Positions 45,806 through 55,711 of a stretch of 64,000 nt of DNA are shown piece after piece. Under the pieces are notes generated by a model that worked only from the letters and a program-made list of their open reading frames with translations, did no database searches and had not been told where the DNA came from. The position numbers and the translations under genes are program-made. This stretch comes from Caenorhabditis elegans (Eukaryota; Nematoda; Chromadorea; Rhabditida; Rhabditidae): NCBI RefSeq assembly GCF_000002985.6, contig NC_003282.8, positions 1,550,001-1,614,000 on the forward strand. The letters are read 5' to 3'. How positions within the stretch are numbered: position 1 is the stretch's first letter; every line of letters begins with the position of its first letter.

Positions 45806-47319
45806 CTCGGAGGATGGAAAGCTGCTGAAAAAGTCGGAAAATTTTGAGTGATTTTTGATATTTTAACCTTTAAACTTGAAAATTATAGCAAAAAACTGTA
45901 AAAAACCCGGAAAACTTCCCGCAAAACGCAACTTTTCGCGCAAAATTCCGAATTCAAATTGCAATGCGGCGCGGAAAAGTGGGCGGGGTCGCGTGTTGCA
46001 AGTCCCCCGCACACCTCATCGTGTACTCCTCTCGGACAAGCGCAACAGCTGACAATTTATTTTTGCGTGCAAAAAAAGTCGTTTGTTTGCAATTTCTCAC
46101 CAGTTTTCGGAGATTTTCTTGATTTTTTGCGGTTGCGCATCGTAAAATACGTATTTAAAATGTGTAAACTTTGGCTCCAGTCGACAAGAAGCTTATGAGT
46201 CATTGCCTGGGAAAATTGCTCATCAATTTCCTCATTTTTACGAATAATTGGTGTTTCAATGCGTATAAAAACAAGAAATCGGTAAATTTAGTATGAAATA
46301 TATTCGAAAATAAAGGTTTTAAGCGTATTTTTCAATTTTCTTCTACTAAAAACCGAACTTTAGCCTAAAAACCTGCTTATTCTGCTCGAAATTCTCGATT
46401 TCGCCATGTTTTCCAATTTTTTAACACAGTTTTTCAAAAAAATTCTTCATTTTTCCCATAATTTAGCCGAAAAACTCAACTATTTTGCCCTCTTTTTCCC
46501 TAAAACTCGCCATTTCCTACCAAAATTTGAAAATTTTCACTGTGTCCAATCGATTTTTCTTCCTAAAAGTACCATTTTCTCCAATGTTCATTTATTTTTC
46601 AGAAATTTTCACTAGAATTACTAGATTTTCTGTGCCAAAACCACGATTTTCAGCAATTTCTTTCTTTAAAATCTTATTTTTTGCCATTTTAAGGTACTTT
46701 TCCAACGAAATTCCTGATTTTTTGATTTTTCCACGCAAGTTTTGGCCGATTTTTAACTGATTTTCAGCATTTTTTCAGCCAAAAAAACATCCATTTTTGT
46801 TCATTTCCTGAATTTTTTAAATGGAAATTCCTTGATTTTCTTGGAAAATCACGCTAATTATTATTCAATTTCCAACTTTTTCATCCAATTTTCTGCCTAT
46901 ATTGACTCGTTTTCCTTTAAAAAATCGAATTTTCACCCGTTTTTTCACATTTTCAGCAATGTTTAGGTTGAAAATCATATTTTTATTCATTTTAAAATAT
47001 TTTTTCCCACGAAATTCTTGATTTTTTTTTTGAAGATTTTTGCGTTTTCTTCTCAAAGATGGTGATTTTTGGCCGATTTTCATAAATTTTCGCTCTCAAA
47101 AACAAGATTTTAAGCATTTTTCAGCCGAAAAAACTTTCCCCTTTTATATAATTTTTCTTGATTTTTCGTCTTTTTTTTCTGGATTTTTAGGAATTTCTCG
47201 TGATTTTTGATGATTTTCCGTCTATTTGGGTTACGTTTTCCAGAAAATTTTCCCAACTTTGACCAATTTTGCGCGCCTAAAAATTCCACGTTTCTAAACA
47301 ATTTCCCGCATTTTCAGAA
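45806..47319. other. Divergent promoter region npp-8 / ced-2
   Basis: A GC-richer patch around 45960-46050 (GTGGGCGGGGTCGCGTGTTG) sits behind the npp-8 start and is likely its core promoter. The rest, 46100-47310, is T-rich with no convincing exon. TTTTCAG immediately before the ced-2 ATG (47311-47317) looks like an SL1 trans-splice acceptor. Confidence 0.5.
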
Positions 47320-50300
47320 ATGACGACAAACGGGTTCGATCCATTCGAGTGGCGTTCATTCTACTTCCCAGGAATGAGCCGTGAAGAGGCTCACAAGTTG
47401 CTCGGCGAGCCACAAGTATCGATCGGCACCTTCCTAATGCGGGATAGCTCACGCCCCGGTGAATATTCACTGACAGTACGTGAAGCCGACGAGGGAAATG
47501 CCGTTTGTCATTATTTGATTGAAAGAGGAGAACCGAAAGAAGATGGAACTGCTGCAGCTGGCGTGAAAATCGCGAATCAGTCGTTTCCAGACATTCCGGC
47601 GTTGTTGAATCATTTTAAAATGCGAGTTTTGACTGAGGCAAGCCTGCTGGCCGCCTACAAGAAGCCTATCATTGAGGTTGTCGTCGGAACATTCAAATTC
47701 ACAGGGGAACGAGAGACAGATCTTCCGTTTGAGCAAGGAGAGCGGCTCGAGATTCTTTGTGAGCTTTAAAGCAGCACTTTTTTGATTAAAGGTGGACTAA
47801 ACCCTGTGGGGAACTTGCTTTATTGAAATTTAAATTTGCCCATCGAAAACGTCAAAAATTAACTAAAAATCTCAATTTTTCGGCGATTTTAATTGAGAAA
47901 TGGCTTGAGAAAGTGGTAAAATTTGGCAAAACTTGGTTTTTAATAGTTTTTTTTTTGCATTTGGCTTCAATTTCCCCGAATTTTCAGATTTTTTAATCGA
48001 AAAAGTGCTCTTAAAGCTCACAAAGAATCTCGAGCCGCTAAATCAGTGGATTTTTCGGGGATTTCACGAGAAAATTGACATTTCTAGTAGTTTAAATGGC
48101 ATTTTCCGAACCTTTGTTCTTTCTTCTCTAAGAAGTGCTCGAGATTCCAGAAATTGATTTTTTTTCCAGAAAAAACGTTATAATTGTGAGGAAATCGACA
48201 TTTTTTCTTGCATTTGGCACTATTTTCTCCGAATTTTTAGATTTTTTAAAGGCGGACCCAGTGGGGAAATTGCTTTAAAACACGCCTATGGGGCCACAAT
48301 GACAGAATATCATGATTAAAAAATTCAAAAAAATTTCCCTGATTTTATATGATTTTTTGAAAATTGAAAAAAAATCTCAGTTTTCACCTAATTATTTTTG
48401 AATTTCCGCCAATTGGATTTTTTCAATGGAGCGCGCTTGCATTATTTTCATTAATTTTCAAAATTTTATTTCTTCTCATTATTGGACTGATTTTCTTCAT
48501 TTTTTGGAGTTTTTCATCGGAAAATGGAAGAGAAATAAACAAGAAAAATGCAAATTGTTTGTTAAAAATTAACTGAAATTTTCTAAAACTGTGATTTCTT
48601 GAGTTCTGACAACGACAAGCCTGAAATTAGTATATTTTACAGTTTTACGCATTTTCAGTTACTTTTAAAAAATCATTTTGCATTTTTCTTGTTGTTTTCT
48701 TCGATTTTCCGATGAAAAACCACAAAAAATGAAGAAAATCAGTCCAATAATGAGAAGAAATAGAATTAATTAATGAAAATAATGCAAGCGCGCTCCAACG
48801 AACGAGTTCAATTGGCGGAAATTCAAATAGGAATTAGGTGAAAACTGAGATTTTTTCAATTTTCAAAAAATCATTTAAAATCATAAAAAAAAATTTTGAA
48901 TTTTTTAATCATGATATTCTGTCATTGTGACCCCATAGGCGTGTTTTAAAGCAATTTCCCCACTGAGCGTAGTCCACCTTTAAATAATCTAAAAATACGG
49001 AGAAAATAGTGCCAAATGCAAGAAAAAATGTCGATTTCCTCACAATTATAACGTTTTTTTCTGGAAAAAAAATCAATTTCTGGAATCTCGAGCACTTCTT
49101 AGAGAAGAAAGACCAAAGGTTCGGAAAATGCCATTTAAACTACGAGAAATGAGTTTTCTCGTGAAATCCCCGAAAATCCACTGATTTAGCGGCTCGAGAT
49201 TCTTTGTGAGCTTTAAGAGCACTTTTTCGATTAAAAAATCTGAAAATTCGGGGAAATTGAAGCCAAATGCAAAAAAAAAACTATTAAAAACCAAGTTTTG
49301 CCAAATTTTACCACTTTCTCAAGCCATTTCTCAATTAAAATCGCCGAAAAATCGAGATTTTTAGTTAATTTTTGACGTTTTCGATGGGCAAATTTAAATT
49401 TCCGATTGTTACCATGTTAGTGAGAAAATGAGCAATTTTCAGTAAATTTCCACCCATTTTCTCCTGTTTTTATTGGAAAATGGTAAATTTTGACTGTTTT
49501 TCAAGAAAACCAGAAACTTTTGGTAAATTTCCACATTTTTTTAATCCAAAAAGCCGCAAAAATGTTAAAAATTTACGTTTTTCAATGGAAAAATGCGATT
49601 TTCTACAAAATTCGCCTAATTTTAACCCGGTTTAGTAGAAAAATGCGAAATTCAGTGCATTATGACTATTTTCCTAATGAAAACAAGAAATTTCAGTCAT
49701 TTTTACTATTTTCAACTGGAAAATGGAAAGTTTCTGCGAATTTCGACTGTTTTTCACGAAAAAACAACAAAATTCGATCAATTTTGCCATTTTTTCACGA
49801 AAAAAACTTTTATTTTATGAAAAAATTCAAAAACCCGGACTCATCGTTGTGAGACCCTGTCCACCCACCCCACTGCGCCTTTAAACTTGTGTCGATTTAC
49901 GCGGTGTTTTTTTTTGGAGAAACTCTATTTTCGGACGAATTTAAACTGTTTTTAAGGCAATTTTTCACTTAAAACCGCAAAATTATCTGAAAAATAAAAT
50001 TATAAACGAATTTTATAATGGAAATACGAAATTTTACCTGTAAAAACCATAAAATTTGAAAAAAAAACCGTGTTTTTTGATTTTCTCCCGTTTTTCTCAA
50101 GATTTTGTGCATTTTCCAAGTTTTTTTCGGTAATTTTCCTCGAAAATACTAGATTTTTAATAATTTTTTTTTTCCAGCAAAAACGAACCAGGATTGGTGG
50201 GAGGCGAGAAACGCGTTGGGAACCACTGGATTAGTGCCGGCAAACTATGTACAAATTCAGATGGAATTTCACAATGACAGAACCTCAAAAGGCGCCAGTC

Positions 50301-51369
50301 AATCGTCGATCGGAAGCAGCGGAGGTGGCGCCGAACGATTTTCGAGCGCCAGCACGAGCAGTGATAATATTGAGCTCCAGGTGTGGAAAATTGCCGGAAA
50401 AATCCACAAATTTCAGATTTTTTGCTGAAAAATTGCGTTTTTTAGTCAATTTTTGACATTTTTCGATGGGAAAATTTCGAATTTCGAGACGATTTTCCTT
50501 GTAAATTACAGAATTTTAATGGGAAAGTTGGATCTGAAATTTCTCTTTAAAAATTTGCTCAATTTTTACCGTTTTTAGTGAAAATTCGGTCATATTTTGA
50601 AATTTTCACTGAAAAAAAAATGGAAATTTCAGTCAATTTTTAACATTTCTAGTGGAAAAATCGAAAATTTCCTAATATTTCGACCATATTCCAAGAATAA
50701 ACGAAGCATTTCAGGCAACTTTGACATTTTTTCACGGAAAACACCAATTTTTAGATTTTTCTATTGGAAAATGCGAAATTTCAGTCAATTTCCATCTTTC
50801 TAATGAATATTCAATGATTTTTTATTAATTCTAGTTGGAAAATGTCAAATTTCAGTGAATTTCGGCTGTTTTTGTCAAAAAAAAACGAATAATTTCGATC
50901 AATTTTGACCTTTTTACTTAAAAAAACTTTTTTTTTTTCTCAAAAAATTTAAAAATCCGGCTCATCGCTGCGAGACCCTTCCACCAACCCTACTGCGCCT
51001 TTAAACTTGTGTCGATTTACGCGGTGTTTTTTTTCGGAGAAACTCTATTTTCAGGCCGTTTTCAAGTTATTTTCCACCTAAAATCTGCAAAATTAACTGA
51101 AAAATGAAATTATTAACGATTTTTATCATGAAAAACATCTCCTAAACCGAAAAAAAAATTCAATATTTCAGCCCCGTCTGCCAGCAAAAGCCAAAGTGAC
51201 GTTCGATCGTGTCCCAAACGCCTACGATCCGACCCAATTGCGTGTGAAAAAGGGGCAAACAGTGCTTGTAACTCAGAAAATGTCCAACGGAATGTACAAA
51301 GCGGAACTCGACGGCCAAATTGGCTCGGTGCCTCATACATACCTCAGATTCACCGCCGTCAGCGAATAA
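47320..51369 (+). CDS. ced-2: CED-2, CrkII-type SH2-SH3-SH3 adaptor
   Basis: Three exons, 47320-47758, 50178-50380 and 51172-51369, give 279 aa, the expected length. The SH2 domain spans roughly residues 12-110 (WRSFYFPGMSREEA, GTFLMRDSSRPGEYSLTV with the phosphotyrosine-binding Arg in FLMRDS). The first SH3 is at about 120-175 (VVGTFKFTGERETDLPFEQG, then DWWEARN, GLVPANYV). A Ser/Gly-rich linker leads to the second SH3 (AKVTFDRVPNAYDPTQLRVK). In Caenorhabditis it acts with CED-5/DOCK180 and CED-12/ELMO to activate CED-10/Rac in cell-corpse engulfment and distal-tip-cell migration. Exon 1 and exon 2 are separated by a 2.4-kb intron that holds a 1.6-kb inverted repeat containing copies of the exon 1 end. 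AATAAA is at 51601. Confidence 0.97.
47826..49402. repeat. 1.58-kb inverted repeat in ced-2 intron 1 with nested palindrome
   Basis: The outer arms are about 420 bp (47826-48250 and 48980-49402) and almost perfectly complementary, ending in AATTTAAATTTGCCCATCG and its complement. Between them lies a TAAAGGTGG-type palindrome (about 48247-48985) related to 29441-30113. The outer arms include a copy of the ced-2 exon 1/intron 1 boundary: antisense at about 48000-48045 and sense at about 49190-49235. Confidence 0.9.
49790..49985 (+). repeat. Dispersed direct repeat, copy 1 (ced-2 intron 1)
   Basis: The block holds CATCGTTGTGAGACCCTG, CACTGCGCCTTTAAACTTGT and GTCGATTTACGCGGTG, followed by GGAGAAACTCTATTTTC. 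The same order recurs in ced-2 intron 2 (about 50935-51100) and downstream of ced-2 (about 51950-52165). The core GTGTCGATTTACG is also at 55286. Confidence 0.8.
50935..51110 (+). repeat. Dispersed direct repeat, copy 2 (ced-2 intron 2)
   Basis: It has the same order of landmarks as 49790-49985: CATCGCTGCGAGACCCTT, CTACTGCGCCTTTAAACTTG, TCGATTTACGCGGTG, GGAGAAACTCTATTTTC, then AAATTAACTGAAAAATGAAA. Confidence 0.8.
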
Positions 51370-52987
51370 AATCGTTTTTTTTTTCTAAATTTTTAACCTT
51401 GAAATTTATTGATTCGCTTGCCCCTCCACCAGTTTTCCTCTAATACATTACAGCTTTACCATAGAAAAAAATCGTTTTTTTTTCCAAATTATATTTATAA
51501 TGATATCATGCACAATTTTCGTTGCCTTTTCCGCCCACCGAACCCCAATTCGTGTCCATTCCATTTTGTTCACTTTTCCCTTTCAACCTGCCGGATGATT
51601 AATAAACCGTTTTAATTATGATTTTTTCGAATTTTTGTTGGAAAATGAGGTGCTATAGAGCCTCTGAGAGTACTTTTTAAGAAAAAAATGTCATAATTTT
51701 GGAGTTTTTTTCAAAGTTTTGAAAATTTACTTGAAGATTTCCAGCAAATTGCAAAAAAATCCGATTTTTCGACGTATTTTGGTGAATTTTCGGCCTTTTT
51801 TTTTCGAATTTTCTCTGAAATTGCAATAAATTCTGGTTTTTCAGGCTAAAAAACGGTCAATTTTTTCTATTTTCAACTGGAAAATGGAAAGTTTCTCTGA
51901 ACTTCGACTGTTTTTCACGAAAAAACAACAAATTTTGATCAAATTTGCCATTTTTTCACGAAAAAAACTTTTATTTTATGAAAAATTCAAATACCCCGGG
52001 CCATCGTTGCGAGACCCTTTCACTCTCCATACTGCGCCTTTAAACTTGTGTCGATTTACGCGGTGTTTTTTTTTTGGAGAAACTCTGTTTTCTGTCGAAT
52101 TTAAACCTTTTTCAAGCTATTTTTCACTTAAAAACGGGAAAATTAACTGAAAAATTAAATTATAAACGATTTTTAACGGTTTAGTGCAGTTTTTTAAAAT
52201 AAAATTTCAGAAAATTTAGATTTTAAAGCCACATTATCGAATTTTGCCGATTTTTTCTCAGATTTCTATTGAAAACCCGCCGTTTCCTCTTAAAGCTGAA
52301 AGATTTTCCCCAAATTTGAACCATTTTCTCGCAGATTTCGCCTAGAAATTCGAATTTTTGGGGCAAAAAATATAATTTTCCGAATTTCGTCTGAGATCCC
52401 GCCTAGAAATGTGAAAAATTTGATTTTTTTTTTTGGATTTCAGTAGAAAAATGTTAAAAACTGGATTTTCTCCCGAATTTCGATAATTTTGTTACAGATT
52501 CCGCCTAAAAATGTGATAAATTCCGAATTTTTTCACTAAAATTCTTAATTTTTTAGAAATTCAGATAATTTATAGTTTTTTTTTCAGAGTTTTGAACAAT
52601 TTTCTTCAAGATTTCCATTCAATTGCAAGAAAAAAATCCGATTTTGTATGAAAAAATCACAAAAAAAATTTGAAAGCTCGGCGTATTTTTCTCGATTTTT
52701 CTTTGAAATTGCTATAAATTCTTGTGAATTTTTTAGTTAAAAACGGTTTTTGTGAAAAAAAAAACCAACATTTTTTCGCAGATTTCGCCTAGAAATTCGA
52801 ATTTTTGAGGCAAAAAAAATTACAATTTTCCGAATTTCGTCTGAGATTCCGCCTAAAAATGCGAAAAAATCCGGATTTTTTTCGTGGAAAAATGTTGAAA
52901 AATGGATTTTCTCTCGAATTTCGACAATTTTCTGATAGTTTTTTGTTTTTCCGCCTAAAAACTTACAAAAATTTCAAATTTCAGATA
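51370..52987. other. Intergenic region ced-2 / set-23
   Basis: It contains the ced-2 3' UTR with AATAAA at 51601, a third direct-repeat copy (51950-52165) and T-rich sequence with repeated CGAATTTCGTCTGAGA- and CGCCTAGAAATTCGAATTTT-type blocks (52330-52420, 52780-52860). ATTTCAG directly before the set-23 ATG is a likely trans-splice acceptor. About 1.4 kb separates it from the ced-2 poly(A) signal, longer than a usual operon spacer. Confidence 0.5.
51950..52165 (+). repeat. Dispersed direct repeat, copy 3 (ced-2 downstream)
   Basis: This is the best match to copy 1: CATCGTTGCGAGACCCTT, TACTGCGCCTTTAAACTTGT, GTCGATTTACGCGGTG and AATTAACTGAAAAATTAAAT. The 40 bp or so before it (TTTTATTTTATGAAAAATTC) also match copy 1. 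Confidence 0.8.
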
Positions 52988-55561
52988 ATGAATTATGAGA
53001 AAATTGATAGCACAATTCCCGGGCCAGGAATCTCTGAAACCGACTGGAATGACGTATTCGAAGGATGTAACTGCGAGGCTGAGTGCTCTTCAGCCGCCGG
53101 TTGCTCGTGTCTAATCAATAAAATCGATAATTACACTGTCGATGGAAAAATCAATAAATCATCGGAGCTTCTAATCGAGTGCTCCGATCAATGTGCCTGC
53201 ATACTGCTCCCAACTTCATGTAGGAATCGAGTTGTGCAATGTGGACCACAGAAAAAGCTGGAAATTTTCAGCACTTGTGAGATGGCAAAAGGATTCGGAG
53301 TTCGAGCCGGCGAGCAGATAGCCGCCGGCGAATTTGTGTGCGAATACGCTGGGGAATGTATTGGCGAGCAAGAAGTTGAACGGAGATGTCGAGAATTCCG
53401 AGGAGACGATAATTATACGCTTACGTTGAAGGAGTTTTTCGGTGGAAAACCCGTGAAAACGTTCGTAGACCCGCGCCTACGTGGAAATATCGGACGGTTT
53501 TTAAATCATAGCTGTGAGCCGAATTGTGAGATTATTTTGGCTCGCCTTGGCAGAATGATTCCCGCGGCGGGGATTTTTGCGAAACGGTGATTTTTTTAAG
53601 CCGTTGGTGACGTATTCACTGCAACTTTTTCCTCACGAGGGATGAGGAAAAGTGGTTTCTAGGCCATGGCCGAGGGGCCGACAAGTTTCAGCGGCCATTT
53701 ATCTTGCTTTGTTTTCCGCCTGTTTTCTTTTGTTTTTCACAGCTTTTTCCCGTTTTTTCTTATTAAAACTGATAAATAAATATTTTTTGCAGATGCTAAA
53801 AGAATTTCCAAGTGAAAAAATTATGTATTCAGTGGGCAAGCAGCGGTGAAAGTGGTCAATGCAATATGATGGATTACGGGAATACTAAACCCAAACTTTT
53901 TCTGAAACAGGATACATATGTTGCTTAAATGCTGAAATTACCTGATTTTCATAACGAGACCGCTGAAAAAGTTTTGAGGTTTTCAAAATTCAACTTTTTG
54001 TGCGAAAATCTCTACTTTTTTACCAAAAAAGTTGAATTTTGGAAACCTCAAAACTTTTTCAGCGGTCTCGATATGAAAATCAGGTAGCTTCAGCATCTAA
54101 GCAGCATATGTATCATGTTTCAGAAAAAGTTTAGGTTTTGTATTCCCGTAATCCATCATATTGCATTGCCCACTTTCACCGCTGCTTGCCCACTGAATAC
54201 ATGATTTTTTTACTTGGAAATTGTTTTAGCATCTGCAAAAAATATTTATTTATCAGTTTTATTAAGAAAAAACGAAAAAAATCGATGAAAAACAAAAGAA
54301 AACAGGCGGAAAACAAAGCAAGATAAATGGCCGCTGAAACTTGTCGGCCCCTCGGCCATGGCCTAGAAACCACTTTTCCTCGTCCCTCGTGAGGAAAAAG
54401 TTGCAGTGCCGTTGTTGACGTATTTTTAGAGTTTTTTAGGGAAAATTTCGGGAAAAAAACCTCGAAAAAGACACAATTTTTACGGAATGTATTATTCCTT
54501 ATTCGGTTTTTTTGTTTGAAACAGGTATTTTTTGTAAATCTTCCGGAAAAGTTTTTCAAAAACCTTCAAAAATACGTTTTTTTAGAAATTCTATGTCATT
54601 TCATTCATTTTTTGGATAAAATTTCAGTTTTTCAAAAAAAATTCAAAAAAAAAACCATGAAAATTCACTTTTCAGTATTTTTTTAGAAGAACGTTCGGAA
54701 AAAAACGAATTTTCGAAATTTTAAAGAAAAAATTTTTGGTAAAATTTGGAAAAAACTAATGAAAAATATGTATTTTTGACATATTTTTTGCAATTTTTCA
54801 GAAAAAAAAAACTTCGAAAAATACACAATTTTTACGGAAACCTTATTCGGTTTTTTTTGGTTGAAATTTCTCGAAAAATATTTTTTTTTAAAAATATATT
54901 ATCATTTTTCGGATAAAATTTCAGTTTTAATTTCAATTTTTCAAAGAAAATTCACTTTTAATTTTTTTTTCTTCAAAATAGCTCAATTTTAAAGCCTATT
55001 TCAGTATTTTTTGGAAGAACGTTCGAAAAAAAAGGAAAAATGATTCATTTTCGACGTATTTTTCGAAGTTTTTCATAACAATTTTCAATTTTTAGGCTTA
55101 TTTCAGTCATTTTTTGAATAAAATTTCGAAAAAAACGAAAAAACTAATGAAAAATATGTATTTTTGACGTATTTTACGAAATTTTCAGAAAAAAACCAAA
55201 GAAAATCATGTTTTTCCAAGAATTTTTGGCGAATTTTTCGAAATTTTCTCAAATCGCTGCGACACCCATCGTGTTCCTTTAATCTTGTGTCGATTTACGC
55301 AGTGTATTTTTCCGAGTTTTCACCAAATTTCAAGTCATTTTAATGGAAAATAATCAATTTTTAATATTTCAGCGACATTGTACGTGGCGAGGAGTTGTGC
55401 TACGATTACGGACATTCGGCGATAGAAGGGGAAAATCGAAAATTGTATGAAAAATTTGAATTTTTTCACGATTTTACCAATATTTTTGTAATTTCAGGTG
55501 TCTGTGCAAGTCGGAAAAGTGCCGAAAGTACCTTCCAATGTCAGCAACGCCGATTGAATGA
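52988..55561 (+). CDS. set-23: SET-domain methyltransferase SET-23
   Basis: Exons 52988-53586, 55373-55444 and 55498-55561 give 244 aa. A Cys-rich pre-SET region (CNCEAECSSAAGCSCL, then CSDQCACILLPTSCRNRVVQ) is followed by the SET domain. SET landmarks are KGFGVRAGEQIAAGEFVCEY, the GRFLNHSCEPNC substrate/SAM motif, and ELCYDYG across the exon 2 junction. A post-SET CLCKSEKCRKYL completes the zinc site. This arrangement is that of SUV39/SETMAR-type histone H3 lysine methyltransferases; the exact substrate cannot be read from sequence. Intron 1 (1.8 kb) contains a full palindromic element. AATAAA at 55589 is followed about 120 nt later by the next gene. Confidence 0.93.
53617..54408. mobile_element. 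Palindromic CACTGCAAC element, copy C
   Basis: A full-length 792-bp copy in set-23 intron 1. It is flanked by a 16-bp direct repeat with one mismatch (CCGTTGGTGACGTATT before, CCGTTGTTGACGTATT after), which marks the insertion boundaries. It has no transposase ORF. Confidence 0.92.
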
Positions 55562-55588
55562 AAATTTTCGAAAAATTGGCGAATTTTC

Positions 55589-55711
55589 AATAAAAATATG
55601 TGTAAAAATATTTTTGTCTTCATTTTTTTGTCAAAAAAATTTGGTTTTGAAACCATTTTTAATATATTTTACTGATTTTTTTTCCGTTTTTGTGCAATTT
55701 TTCGTCTATAG
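55589..55711 (+). promoter_or_regulatory. Operon-type intercistronic spacer, SL2 trans-splice acceptor
   Basis: The set-23 AATAAA is at 55589-55594. A U-rich stretch (TTTTTTTTCCGTTTTTGTGC) follows, and a CTATAG acceptor is directly fused to the next ATG at 55712. About 117 nt between poly(A) signal and acceptor is the classic Caenorhabditis operon spacing. SL2 use is inferred. Confidence 0.65.
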
